Shown here piece by piece: positions 34,773 to 43,174 of a stretch of 64,000 nucleotides of DNA (within the stretch, counting starts at the first letter, position 1; the number at the start of each line of letters is the position of its first letter). Source of the stretch: Candidatus Thalassarchaeum betae (GTDB taxonomy: Archaea; Thermoplasmatota; Poseidoniia; Poseidoniales; Thalassarchaeaceae); the NCBI GenBank assembly GCA_003193925.1, contig PSPG01000001.1, forward strand, positions 62,001-126,000. The letters run 5' to 3'. Under the pieces are notes generated by a model that had not been told where the DNA came from, made no database searches, and saw only the letters and a list, made by a program, of their open reading frames with translations. A program made the translations under genes and the position numbers.

Positions 34773-35543
34773 ATGGAAGAGTACTCGAGCGGCGCCTACC
34801 CTCTCGTGCTTCACGCAGGGGCCGATCCTTCTCGTCTGGGCGGTACCGCCGTGTGCGGCTTCTCCACCGTGGGGTCCGTAGGCGTCATAGCGACCTCCCA
34901 CCTCATCCAGACTCTGGAACTGAGCCCGATGGGCACAGTCATGCACCCTAAGTTCCCAGCCATCGCGCTGATTCACGATACCGTTCCGAAGCATCCTGTT
35001 CGCGTGTATCAGGGTGACGGAATCGGCGTCTTCACCGCCGAGATACAGTTCCCGAGCGAGAACGACGTCTACTTCGGAGAGACGGTCTTGGAGTGGTTCA
35101 CCAAGGGCGGCTTCGACCGTCTGATTGTAATTGACGGCGTTGTCAGCAACGATCTAGGAATCAAGGAGGACAGCGATCTTTGGGGAGTCGCCTCGACTCA
35201 GATGAGCCGGGACCAGCTCGACGATGCCGGCATCCAGCAGATCCAGCAAGGCATCGTCGCAGGAATAGCCGGCTACCTGATTGCAGAGGGCGAGAGGAGA
35301 GGACTGGATGTCACTGCTCTACTCGCCGAGTGCAATCCGATGTACCCCGATGCCAGAGCCGCGCTCATCGCGGTCGAGGGGCTGAGCGAACTGGTGGACC
35401 GGGAAATCCCCGTTCAGGGACTTCTGAACGACGCTCGCAACATCGAGGAGCGTGTGCGAGATGCCTTCGAGCGAGCACAGTCGATGGCTCTGCCGCCTCC
35501 TGATTCGGACGATGATGACGACAATGTCCCAATGGTCTCCTGA
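34773..35543 (+). CDS. PAC2-family protein (proteasome assembly chaperone-like), copy 2
   Basis: A 256-residue protein with PAC2 features: TAVCGFSTVGSVGVIATSHLI, VRVYQGDGIGVFTAEIQFP, FDRLIVIDGVVSN and IVAGIAGYLIAEGERRGLDV, followed by the helical part RAALIAVEGLSELVD. It differs considerably from copy 1 at 28704-29504, so the two may form a heteromer like eukaryotic PAC1-PAC2 or serve different jobs. The C-terminus is a run of Asp residues. One base separates its stop from the stop of the opposing nfuA gene. Confidence 0.85.
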   Translation: MEEYSSGAYPLVLHAGADPSRLGGTAVCGFSTVGSVGVIATSHLIQTLELSPMGTVMHPKFPAIALIHDTVPKHPVRVYQGDGIGVFTAEIQFPSENDVYFGETVLEWFTKGGFDRLIVIDGVVSNDLGIKEDSDLWGVASTQMSRDQLDDAGIQQIQQGIVAGIAGYLIAEGERRGLDVTALLAECNPMYPDARAALIAVEGLSELVDREIPVQGLLNDARNIEERVRDAFERAQSMALPPPDSDDDDDNVPMVS

Positions 35544-35544
35544 C

Positions 35545-36108
35545 CTAGTAGAATGGGTTAGTACCAGCAGCGTGGTCGGTGGCGTCGACGACCTCGGAGA
35601 TTCCGGGTACATTGTCAATGATCATGCCCTCGACGCCCTGCTTGAGGGTGACATCCACCATGCCGCACCCCTGACAACCACCGCCGAAAGCGATGATGGC
35701 CTTGCCCTCATCGACCCCTATCAGGTCGACGTGGCCACCGTGTGAGGCGACTACGGGGTTGACCTCGCTTGCGATAATCTCGGCCACGGCCTCGGAGAGT
35801 TCGTCCATCCACAGTGGGTTCGGGTTGTCGAAGCTGAAGCCGCCCCCCATGAGCGTCTCCTTGTAGTCGAGGGTGGTACCCTCGAGATACTTGGCGCTCC
35901 TTGCGGCGACCAGGATTCGCATGCCCTCGATTTTCAACTCGATGTCATCCTCCTTGGTATCCTTTGTCCCAATGAACTGCAGGTCGTACTGGAAGCCCTT
36001 GGGACCCCTTCCGATTATCTCGACTCTGAGGCACAGCTCGCTGGCCTCATCGGCCTGCGAGGCGAATTGGTCGAGCATCTCGCGTGCCTTCGGGCTGATA
36101 CTCAGCAT
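35545..36108 (-). CDS. nfuA: Fe-S cluster carrier NfuA (HesB/IscA-like domain plus NifU domain)
   Basis: A 187-residue protein in two parts. Residues 1-95 are a degenerate A-type (HesB-like) domain beginning MLSISPKAREMLDQF and lacking the usual three cysteines. Residues about 105-170 are a NifU C-terminal domain with FGGGCQGCGMVDVTLKQGVE, whose CxxC assembles a 4Fe-4S cluster between two subunits. This is the bacterial NfuA layout, a carrier that delivers clusters to apo-enzymes. The neighbouring moaA encodes a radical-SAM Fe-S enzyme and is divergent from it. I use ATG 36108; TTG 36117 is in frame. Confidence 0.92.
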   Translation of the reverse strand: MLSISPKAREMLDQFASQADEASELCLRVEIIGRGPKGFQYDLQFIGTKDTKEDDIELKIEGMRILVAARSAKYLEGTTLDYKETLMGGGFSFDNPNPLWMDELSEAVAEIIASEVNPVVASHGGHVDLIGVDEGKAIIAFGGGCQGCGMVDVTLKQGVEGMIIDNVPGISEVVDATDHAAGTNPFY

Positions 36109-36195
36109 GGGACTCAATAGCCGGCTGGTGCAGCCCTTTATTCAACCTGTCCGAGAACAGGCAAGCCTCATCACCGGAAGGCCCCACGCTGTAAC

Positions 36196-37206
36196 ATGAC
36201 CGACTCGGGAGTGCTCGACCAACTGGGCAGACCCCTCCGAGACCTGCGGATATCGGTCACTGACAGATGCAATTTCAGATGCAGGTACTGCATGCCCCGA
36301 GAGCGCTTCAACGAGGACCACACCTTCTTGCCCCGGCGCGCTTACCTGTCGTTCGACGAGATTGAGAAGGTGGTGCTCGCCTGCAAGCCGCTCGGGCTGG
36401 AGAAGGTCCGCATAACCGGCGGCGAGCCCCTGCTGCGCCCCGACCTGCATGAATTGGTCAGACGCCTTTCCTCCACCGGCGTCGAGGTCGCTCTGACAAC
36501 AAATGCCTCCCTGCTGCCGAGGCAGGCGGCCAGACTTGCCGAGGCCGGTCTCGACCGAGTCACTGTCAGCCTCGATGCGCTGGACTCGAAAATTCACTCG
36601 CAGATGACGGACAGCAGCATCCCGGTCGAGACCGTGCTCGAGGGCATCGATGCGGCACTGCGGTCCGGTTTGGCTCCCGTCAAGGTGAACTGCGTGGTGC
36701 AGCGCGGCGTCAACGAGACAGAGGTCGCACCGCTGGTCCGGCGCTTCCGCGGGACCGGGATTACTGTGCGTTTCATCGAGTACATGGACGTGGGCAGGAC
36801 CAACGGATGGCAGCTCGGGCATGTCGTCCCTTCCGCAGACCTGCTGGGATACCTGCAGGGCGAGTTCGACCTGACCCCGGTCGAGTCCGACAGGCCCAGT
36901 GATGTCGCCCGCCGCTGGGCTCACTCGGATGGCTCGGGCGAGATTGGCTTCATCTCATCTGTCACCGAGCCGTTCTGCGGAGATTGCGTGCGAGCGCGCC
37001 TGTCGGCCGATGGCAGGCTCCACACCTGCTTGTTCGCTTCCGGTGGCCATGACCTCAGGGCCATCGTAGAGAATGGGGCTGAGGGGCAGCAACTGACCGA
37101 GGCGATCGCTGCGATATGGAGAAGGAGAGCCGACCGTTACAGCGAACTGCGCTCGGAGGAGACGTCCGCCCTGCCTCGGATCGAGATGTCTTACATCGGC
37201 GGCTGA
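36196..37206 (+). CDS. moaA: GTP 3',8-cyclase, molybdenum cofactor biosynthesis
   Basis: A 336-residue radical-SAM enzyme that starts molybdopterin synthesis by rearranging GTP. The N-terminal cluster motif is CNFRCRYC (Cys25, 29, 32) after LRISVTDR, followed by RITGGEPLLRPDL. The C-terminal second cluster is held by the cysteines in FCGDCVRARLSADGRLHTCLF. The C-terminal Gly-Gly end of MoaA is present (SYIGG). It is alone, with no other moa gene in the window. Its 3-prime end overlaps trm1 on the other strand by 16 bases. Confidence 0.95.
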   Translation: MTDSGVLDQLGRPLRDLRISVTDRCNFRCRYCMPRERFNEDHTFLPRRAYLSFDEIEKVVLACKPLGLEKVRITGGEPLLRPDLHELVRRLSSTGVEVALTTNASLLPRQAARLAEAGLDRVTVSLDALDSKIHSQMTDSSIPVETVLEGIDAALRSGLAPVKVNCVVQRGVNETEVAPLVRRFRGTGITVRFIEYMDVGRTNGWQLGHVVPSADLLGYLQGEFDLTPVESDRPSDVARRWAHSDGSGEIGFISSVTEPFCGDCVRARLSADGRLHTCLFASGGHDLRAIVENGAEGQQLTEAIAAIWRRRADRYSELRSEETSALPRIEMSYIGG

Positions 37207-38522
37207 GGCTTGGTCGAGGCGCCTACGATCGCATCCCAGGGAGCATCGGTACGGAAGGCGGGCTTGCCGTAGTGCGCGACTGCCGCTCTATGACCAGCCT
37301 CGCGGAGAGCGTCGACCATGGCTCTCGGGCTGGGGGGGGAGCCGGAGCCGAGCCAACTCGACAGGTCATCGACCAGAATCAGGTGAGCAGCGTCGATGAC
37401 CTCTGCCTCCTGTGAGATGTGCCTGACACTGCGCGCGACGCGCCTGCACTCGTAATCGAAGTCCCGGTCCGACCAGCCGACTGGATCGTCCTCGGCAACG
37501 GGGGGGCCACACATCTCCAGAGCCCGCTCCTCGGTGAGCGAAGCCATCGCATCGCGCTGGCCGATGGACCCGATCCACAGCGGCCCGGAGACCCGCTCGT
37601 CAGAGCGTCCGATGGGGTGAGATAGGGGTAGAAAGCAGTGCATCGGCAGCGAGTCCAGAGAAGTCTGGGGATGCAACCCAGTTGAAATCGACGAGCCGAC
37701 CTCTTCTGCGGTCGGTGAGCTGACCCTCCAGCCAAGTGAGTCCTCGACTTCATTGGCCCCCTCGACGCCGCGCCTCACACAGACCGAGACCCTGAGGAGG
37801 TGGGAATCCCAGATCGACATCAGTGGCTCAATCGATCTCTCATGCCGCGCGGCCGCCCTCGCAAGCGTGGCCAGAAGCACCCGAAGGCCCGAGTCGTGCG
37901 CCAGCCCGTCCGTTCGCACACGCGCTCCATAGCGGCGCAGTAGCGCGCTTTTCGAAGAGCCGGTCAGAGCTGCGCTGTCCGTCGCGCTGACTTCCATCAC
38001 GCCCCTCCTGGCCAGTGACTGGATGGCTGTGTCGAGGAAGGGGAGGGGAGGCCCGTACGGGTCGATGTCGACCCAGTGCCGACCGTGCTCCAGCACGGCT
38101 GTTCTCAGGTCGCCTAGGTGCGCAATCAACTCGCCCTCGCCGTGCTCGGGCGGGAACTCCTCGTGGCACCTCATAGCCCAGTCCAGAGCGACAGGATCCA
38201 TGTCGCCCATCGTCGCGCTGATGCGGGCGGCGCTGTCCGCCGGGAGCTCGTTCAGCCAGCGTCTGGCCCGCAAGCCAGAAGCGGACAATCCGTCCAGAGC
38301 GTAGAGCGTTCCTTCACCGAGCAGGCCAGCCTCGATTGCATGCTGCATCAGCAGGACGCTGCGGGTCCTGCTGCCGGCCATCGCGGGGTTGTGGAAGACC
38401 GCTCCCTCACCCTTCGCAGCAGGTCCCAACCCCGCCCCCGCAGGATCGACTGCCAACCGGCACAGAGTACGCCCCTCGCGGTGCAGCACACCGGGCCAGC
38501 CTTCGGGCTCTGGCGATTCCAT
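37191..38522 (-). CDS. trm1: tRNA (guanine(26)-N2)-dimethyltransferase
   Basis: A 443-residue SAM-dependent enzyme that dimethylates G26 of tRNA, typical of archaea and eukaryotes. Visible features are VFHNPAMAGSRTRSVLLMQ near the start (family-typical FYNP region), LDGLSASGLRARRWLNEL (SAM-binding), WVDIDPYGPPLPFLDTAI (motif IV with DPYG) and EVSATDSAALTGS. The C-terminal part is less conserved. It lacks zinc-finger cysteines typical of some homologues. It lies 50 bases downstream of purM on the same strand, so they could be co-transcribed. Confidence 0.92.
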   Translation of the reverse strand: MESPEPEGWPGVLHREGRTLCRLAVDPAGAGLGPAAKGEGAVFHNPAMAGSRTRSVLLMQHAIEAGLLGEGTLYALDGLSASGLRARRWLNELPADSAARISATMGDMDPVALDWAMRCHEEFPPEHGEGELIAHLGDLRTAVLEHGRHWVDIDPYGPPLPFLDTAIQSLARRGVMEVSATDSAALTGSSKSALLRRYGARVRTDGLAHDSGLRVLLATLARAAARHERSIEPLMSIWDSHLLRVSVCVRRGVEGANEVEDSLGWRVSSPTAEEVGSSISTGLHPQTSLDSLPMHCFLPLSHPIGRSDERVSGPLWIGSIGQRDAMASLTEERALEMCGPPVAEDDPVGWSDRDFDYECRRVARSVRHISQEAEVIDAAHLILVDDLSSWLGSGSPPSPRAMVDALREAGHRAAVAHYGKPAFRTDAPWDAIVGASTKPQPPM

Positions 38523-38572
38523 GCTGGCCCGAGAAGCCTATCGCACAAGGTATTGACGACGCCGAAAACGGC

Positions 38573-39682
38573 TCAGTAGTGCTCGAAGACCACACTCTGA
38601 TCAGAGTGGGTGACCCTTCTGCCACTGTCCTTCACGACCCCTATCCTGCGAGTCCCCGGAAGCCGCTCTGCCAACCACCGTGTGACCGAGTCAGCCACAG
38701 TCTCGGAGACAGCGAGGACCATCCCCATCCCCATGTTGAAGGTGCGGTGCATCTCCCTGCTCTCGATCGAGCCTGCCTCGGCTAGCCATCCGAACTCGGC
38801 AGGCACAGGCAGTGGATCGTCGATGTGCCATCCCAGAGTCTCGTGCAGCCTCAGCAGGTTGGACAGGCCACCCCCGGTGATATGCGCCATCGCCTTGAGA
38901 TCGGCCGATTCGCAGGGCCCGTCGCCGTTCCTGCAGGCCAGCACTAGGTCGACCAGCGGGTCGACGTAGATCCGAGTAGGATTCAGAAGCACCTCTCCGA
39001 GGGTGATGGGACCCTCGCTTCCGCGACCCCGTACGATTCCTCGAGCATCGTGTTCTGGATCAAAGGGAGCAGCCTCGTCGAGTGAGGCGCCAGAGCGCTC
39101 GACCACCGCACGTACCAGTGTGTAGCCGTTGGAGTGGATGCCGCTGCTCGGAAGCCCAATCAGGACGTCGCCTCCTTCCAGCCCCTCACCGGTGATTGCA
39201 TGACCGGCGGGGAACCATCCGAGGGCGGTGCCCGAGAGGTCCAGTTCGGTGACTATCCCCGGAAGGGTAGCCGTCTCTCCCCCGGCCAGCGTAACTCTGG
39301 CCGCCCGGCAGCCTTCAGCCAGCGAGACCCCGAGTACCGAGTGGACCTCCGGATCAGTCTTGGGGACGGCGATGTAGTCGACGAAGGCGAGTGGCTCAGC
39401 ACCCACGCAGATCAGGTCGTTGACGTTCATCGCGACGCAGTCGATTCCGACCCCCTCCAATCTCCCCAATTCACTGGCCAACTGGAGCTTGGAACCGACC
39501 CCGTCGGTAGCCAGCGCGAGCGAAGAGTCTCCGAACTCGACGATGCCCCCGAATCCTCCTGGCAGAGGCACGGGCGCACCCTTCTGGCCCGGGGCCCTCG
39601 TAGAGGAGCCCAGAGAGTCAATCAGGCTGGCGACCGCACGGCTCTCGGCATCGATGTCCACACCGCTGGAAGCGTAGTCCAT
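38573..39682 (-). CDS. purM: Phosphoribosylformylglycinamidine cyclo-ligase
   Basis: A 369-residue enzyme of purine biosynthesis that closes the imidazole ring to give AIR, using ATP. It begins MDYASSGVDIDAESRAVASL, continues with FGDSSLALATDGVGSKLQLA, IDCVAMNVNDLICVGAEPLAFVDY (split here as two motifs) and LAGGETATLPG, and has ITGGGLSNLLRL in the second half. These match PurM, not the related SelD or HypE. The start ATG 39682 has GGTGTGGGAG upstream; the frame stays open a further 33 codons, which are not part of the family. About 200 bases separate it from the divergent importer gene. Confidence 0.95.
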   Translation of the reverse strand: MDYASSGVDIDAESRAVASLIDSLGSSTRAPGQKGAPVPLPGGFGGIVEFGDSSLALATDGVGSKLQLASELGRLEGVGIDCVAMNVNDLICVGAEPLAFVDYIAVPKTDPEVHSVLGVSLAEGCRAARVTLAGGETATLPGIVTELDLSGTALGWFPAGHAITGEGLEGGDVLIGLPSSGIHSNGYTLVRAVVERSGASLDEAAPFDPEHDARGIVRGRGSEGPITLGEVLLNPTRIYVDPLVDLVLACRNGDGPCESADLKAMAHITGGGLSNLLRLHETLGWHIDDPLPVPAEFGWLAEAGSIESREMHRTFNMGMGMVLAVSETVADSVTRWLAERLPGTRRIGVVKDSGRRVTHSDQSVVFEHY

Positions 39683-39834
39683 CGGCTTGTCTCCCACACC
39701 CCTCCGGGAGGGGCTGCACCCCATCATCCTCACTATCGCCGAACCTCGCGCAGGCCCCTGGGAACACCCGAAATCGCACATTTCTCGCCAATATTATTGA
39801 CCCAAACGGTTTACCTGTGGTAATACTCACGAAT

Positions 39835-39844
39835 CTCTATAACC
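39835..39844 (+). promoter_or_regulatory. Candidate TATA box for the Liv-type binding-protein gene
   Basis: TCTATAACCG lies about 41-50 bases before the ATG at 39885 in the AT-richer gap after purM. Transcription from about 25 bases downstream would leave a short leader that includes GGAGCGTGA as ribosome-binding site. A second AT-rich patch (CAATATTATTG, around 39788) could serve purM in the other direction. Confidence 0.4.
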
Positions 39845-39884
39845 GGTACACATTGTCGCGGGCGCCACTGGAGCGTGAAACGCT

Positions 39885-42800
39885 ATGGAAAATAAGAAAA
39901 TAATTGCAATGATGCTTACCCTGAGCATGCTGACGGCTGCGTTCGTCGGTTGCCTAGGCGGAGATGATGACGAACCGGAACCAGAGATGGTCATGGGTTG
40001 CACGGACGCGGCTGCGAACAACTACAACGCCGACGCGACGATGGACGATGGCTCGTGTACGTATGACCCGACATGGTCCCTGACACCTGCTTCAGGTGTT
40101 AGTGCTGTGTGGGTGACCTCGGACTGGGACCCCATCATCCCCAACCTGATTGCGGGAGATATGTGTGATGCTATTCTCTCGGCAATGACCAAGACGGATG
40201 AGAGAGACCTTGTGGTCGATTTCACTCGTGGCTACTACACCAGCAGCCAAGGAGTCATTGGAGCTAGCGGAGCCGCTGCCATCTCTGGCATCGGCGATTT
40301 GAACGCGGCTGGAACTACGATTGCCCTGCAATCTGGAACCACCTCAGACATCTACGCTCAGGATAACCTGGACGCAGCTACGATCCAAGCCTATCCGGAC
40401 TTCCCCTCGGTAATCGCAGCCATCAACAACGGAGATGCGGACTACGCACTCGGCGACGCACCTGTGCTCGCATTGGAGGGGACTCTTCTGACGACCTTCT
40501 CCGATGAGACATTCGGTCTGGCTATTCGCGAGGGCTCTGACGAGCTCGAAGATGCTCTGAACGTCGCGATAACCGCTCTAGTCGACGGTGGCCAGTACGA
40601 CGCCATCTTCGGAGCCTGGTTCGAGGGCGCGGTCGTCCTGACGGATGACAGAGACGCCAACACAGCGACGGCTTACCCGACACCCACTGAGGGCAGCACC
40701 CTAACCGGTGTCCTCGAGTCTGGTAACCTGAACTTCTGCACGGACCCGTTCTACCCGCCGTTCGAGAACCTCGACGCGGATGGGAACGCAGAGGGCTTCG
40801 ATGTCGATGTCGGCAACGCGATCGCTGAGGAAATGGCCGCCCACTACATGGGTGCGGCCAACCCCGATTTCGTACCGCCTGTTGTTGTGACCACGAAGAT
40901 CGGACTCCTGAACCCACTGACGGGCCCGATCGCTGTCTACGCACCGCCCTTCACTATCGCTGCACAGATGGCGATTGACGACCTGAACGCGGCGGGTGGC
41001 AACTTCGAGCTGGTCGAGGCCGACTCTGGCTGCAGCGGCGATGTCGCTGCTGGAGCCGCCCAGTCCCTAGTGGACGCGGGCGTGGTCGGCGTGGCAGGAG
41101 CTGCCTGCTCCGGTGCTTCGATGGCCGCTAACGCGGTCCTCCATGCTGCCGGTGTCGTGCAGGTCTCCTATGCGAGCACCAACCCCGGTCTGAGCGATGC
41201 AGATGCCTACCCAGGCTTCTGGCGAGTCGTGCCGAGCGATGCCATACAGGGCCCTGCCATGTCTGACATGGTGGCCGCTGCTGGTGCGTCCAACCCGGCA
41301 CTGATCCACATGACCAACGACTACGGTTCTGGTTTGGCAGACGCCTTCGAGGGCGCATGGGGCACTGACAACCTGTGCATCAAGGTCGGCTACGCGGACG
41401 ACCAGACCGACTGGACTGCCGAGGTTCAAGCAATAGGCGACGCTAACTGTGGCTCGGTCGTCATGGTGAGTTACTCCACTGATGGAGCAGCTATCCTTGA
41501 GACAATGGCCGTGGGAGGTATTTCACTACCTACTTTCGGTGCTGACGGCATCGCTGACGCCGCCTTCTTGGACGACTTCAGCGTACCTGCTATCGCTAAC
41601 GGCGTTATGGCTACCAAGCCGCGCGCTGGCTCGAGCGCTGGTGACTTCAACGAGCGCTGCGCTGCGGATGCAGACTGCGCTGGTGGTATCTACACCGCTG
41701 AGACCTACGACGCTGTGATGATGATCGGCGCCGCGTACAACGCGGGCGGCGACATGGCCGATAGCCTCAACTCGGTCGGAGTGGGCTATGGTGGAGCCAG
41801 TGGCTCCCACACGTTCCTTCCGAACGGTGATGTGGCTGGCGCTGGATACGACATCTGCAAGTTCGATGCCCTGTCATCTACTGACATCTACTTCACTTGC
41901 ATGCAGTGGTGGTCAGCGATCGACGGCATCCAGGACACACCCTTTGCGGGTATGACGGTGAAGATCGGCTTCCTGAACCCGATGACGGGCCCGATCGCGG
42001 TCTACGCACCGGGCTTCGGTGTCGCCGCTAACATCGCCCTAGGCATGATGAACATCGCCGGATGGGGCAGCGGACTGCAGTTCGAGTTGGTAATGGTCGA
42101 CTCCGGGTGCAGCCCCGAGACCGCTGCAACCGGCGCCCAGTCCCTACTGGACGCAGGCGTAGTCGGTGTGGTCGGAGCTGCGTGCTCCGGCGCAACGATG
42201 GCCGCCAACGGAATCCTCTCGGCTGCCGGCATCCCGATGATCTCGTACGCGAGCACCAACCCCGGACTCAGCAACGCTACGGCTTACCCGTTGTTCTTCC
42301 GCGTGGTGCCGAGCGACGCCATCCAGGGCCCTGCTCTGGCTGACGTGGTCACCGCCGACGGCGGTTCCGATGTCGCTCTGCTGTACATGACCAACGACTA
42401 CGGCTCGGGTCTGGCAGACTCGTTCGCAGCCGCATGGGAGGGCGCAGGCAACACCCTGTGCGCATCGATAGGCTACGAGGACACAACCACTGACTTCACC
42501 TCGCAGGTGCAGGCCGTGACGGACAACAGCTGTGGCAGCGTTATGCTAATCTCGTACGCTGCTGATGGTGCAGCCATCGTCGAGGAGCTCGCAGCTCAGA
42601 GCTTCTCCGGACAGATCTTCGGAGGCGACGGAATCGCTGAGGAGGGCCTGTGCGCATCTATGGCAGACCCATCCCTGTGCGACGGAATCGTGGCTACCAA
42701 GCCCGCTTCTCCGACGCCGAACGAGCGCTCGGTGGCATTCGGTGCCATCTGCGCTTCGATCCCGGACTGCGCTGGCGGTATCTACACCGCCGAGGCGTTC

Positions 42801-43040
42801 GATGCCATGATCATCCTGGGATACTCTGTGTTCGCGCAGTTGTCCAGCCCCGGAGCGACTCTGGCGCAGATGATCGGCGCCGTCGGTCAGGGATTCGTAG
42901 GCGCCAGTGGCGTCCACACCTTCACCGCTGATGGCGATGTAGGAGGCAGCGGTTACTGTGTTGGCACGTTCAGCATGGTCGACGGTGCGCCTTCCTTCGA
43001 CTGCACCCGCTCGTGGACATTGAGCGGCGGCATAATCTGA
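39885..43040 (+). CDS. Triple substrate-binding lipoprotein: permuted SBP_bac_3 domain plus two LivK-type domains
   Basis: A 1051-residue lipoprotein. Residues 1-23 are a signal with lipobox cysteine C23 (TAAFVGC), then an acidic linker and a marine-type Cys motif (GCTDAAANNYNAD, DDGSC, 38-58). Residues 76-248 match the latter three-quarters of an amino-acid-binding SBP_bac_3 domain: DWDPIIPNLIAGDMCDAILS, TDERDLVVDFT, ALNVAITALVDGGQYDAIF. The N-terminal quarter of that domain comes after it, at 273-320: LESGNLNFCTDPFYPPFENL and GFDVDVGNAIAEEM. This order is a circular permutation or a relic of tandem copies. Two type-1 (LivK, Peripla_BP_6) domains follow, about 337-690 and 691-1051, each with KIG(L/F)LNP(L/M)TGPIAVYAP and SYASTNPGLS. 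It would capture branched-chain or other amino acids for the permease encoded next. Confidence 0.9.
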   Translation: MENKKIIAMMLTLSMLTAAFVGCLGGDDDEPEPEMVMGCTDAAANNYNADATMDDGSCTYDPTWSLTPASGVSAVWVTSDWDPIIPNLIAGDMCDAILSAMTKTDERDLVVDFTRGYYTSSQGVIGASGAAAISGIGDLNAAGTTIALQSGTTSDIYAQDNLDAATIQAYPDFPSVIAAINNGDADYALGDAPVLALEGTLLTTFSDETFGLAIREGSDELEDALNVAITALVDGGQYDAIFGAWFEGAVVLTDDRDANTATAYPTPTEGSTLTGVLESGNLNFCTDPFYPPFENLDADGNAEGFDVDVGNAIAEEMAAHYMGAANPDFVPPVVVTTKIGLLNPLTGPIAVYAPPFTIAAQMAIDDLNAAGGNFELVEADSGCSGDVAAGAAQSLVDAGVVGVAGAACSGASMAANAVLHAAGVVQVSYASTNPGLSDADAYPGFWRVVPSDAIQGPAMSDMVAAAGASNPALIHMTNDYGSGLADAFEGAWGTDNLCIKVGYADDQTDWTAEVQAIGDANCGSVVMVSYSTDGAAILETMAVGGISLPTFGADGIADAAFLDDFSVPAIANGVMATKPRAGSSAGDFNERCAADADCAGGIYTAETYDAVMMIGAAYNAGGDMADSLNSVGVGYGGASGSHTFLPNGDVAGAGYDICKFDALSSTDIYFTCMQWWSAIDGIQDTPFAGMTVKIGFLNPMTGPIAVYAPGFGVAANIALGMMNIAGWGSGLQFELVMVDSGCSPETAATGAQSLLDAGVVGVVGAACSGATMAANGILSAAGIPMISYASTNPGLSNATAYPLFFRVVPSDAIQGPALADVVTADGGSDVALLYMTNDYGSGLADSFAAAWEGAGNTLCASIGYEDTTTDFTSQVQAVTDNSCGSVMLISYAADGAAIVEELAAQSFSGQIFGGDGIAEEGLCASMADPSLCDGIVATKPASPTPNERSVAFGAICASIPDCAGGIYTAEAFDAMIILGYSVFAQLSSPGATLAQMIGAVGQGFVGASGVHTFTADGDVGGSGYCVGTFSMVDGAPSFDCTRSWTLSGGII

Positions 43041-43077
43041 GTCCTAAAAGTGACTGAATGAAAACTGGGAACGTAAA

Positions 43078-43110
43078 GCACCACTGCGGGCTAACTGCCC
43101 GCCGTGGTGC
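43078..43110 (+). terminator. Strong hairpin between binding-protein and permease genes
   Basis: GCACCAC, one mismatch, GCGGGC, loop TAACT, GCCCGC, mismatch, GTGGTGC: a 13-base-pair stem 37 bases after the lipoprotein stop. It is followed by CCCCCC rather than a U-run. Such a structure usually protects the upstream mRNA or stops part of transcription, so that binding protein exceeds permease. Confidence 0.6.
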
Positions 43111-43125
43111 CCCCCAACAATGATT

Positions 43126-43155
43126 ACCGCACACAGACAGCGTCGAGCGTGCGGT
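43126..43155 (+). promoter_or_regulatory. Second hairpin just upstream of the permease start
   Basis: ACCGCAC at 43126-43132 and GTGCGGT at 43149-43155 are perfect reverse complements with a 16-base loop. The stem ends 8 bases before the GGTGA ribosome-binding site of the permease gene. Together with the hairpin at 43078 it could control read-through or translation. Confidence 0.35.
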
Positions 43156-43174
43156 AGCGCCGCGGGTGACGCCG

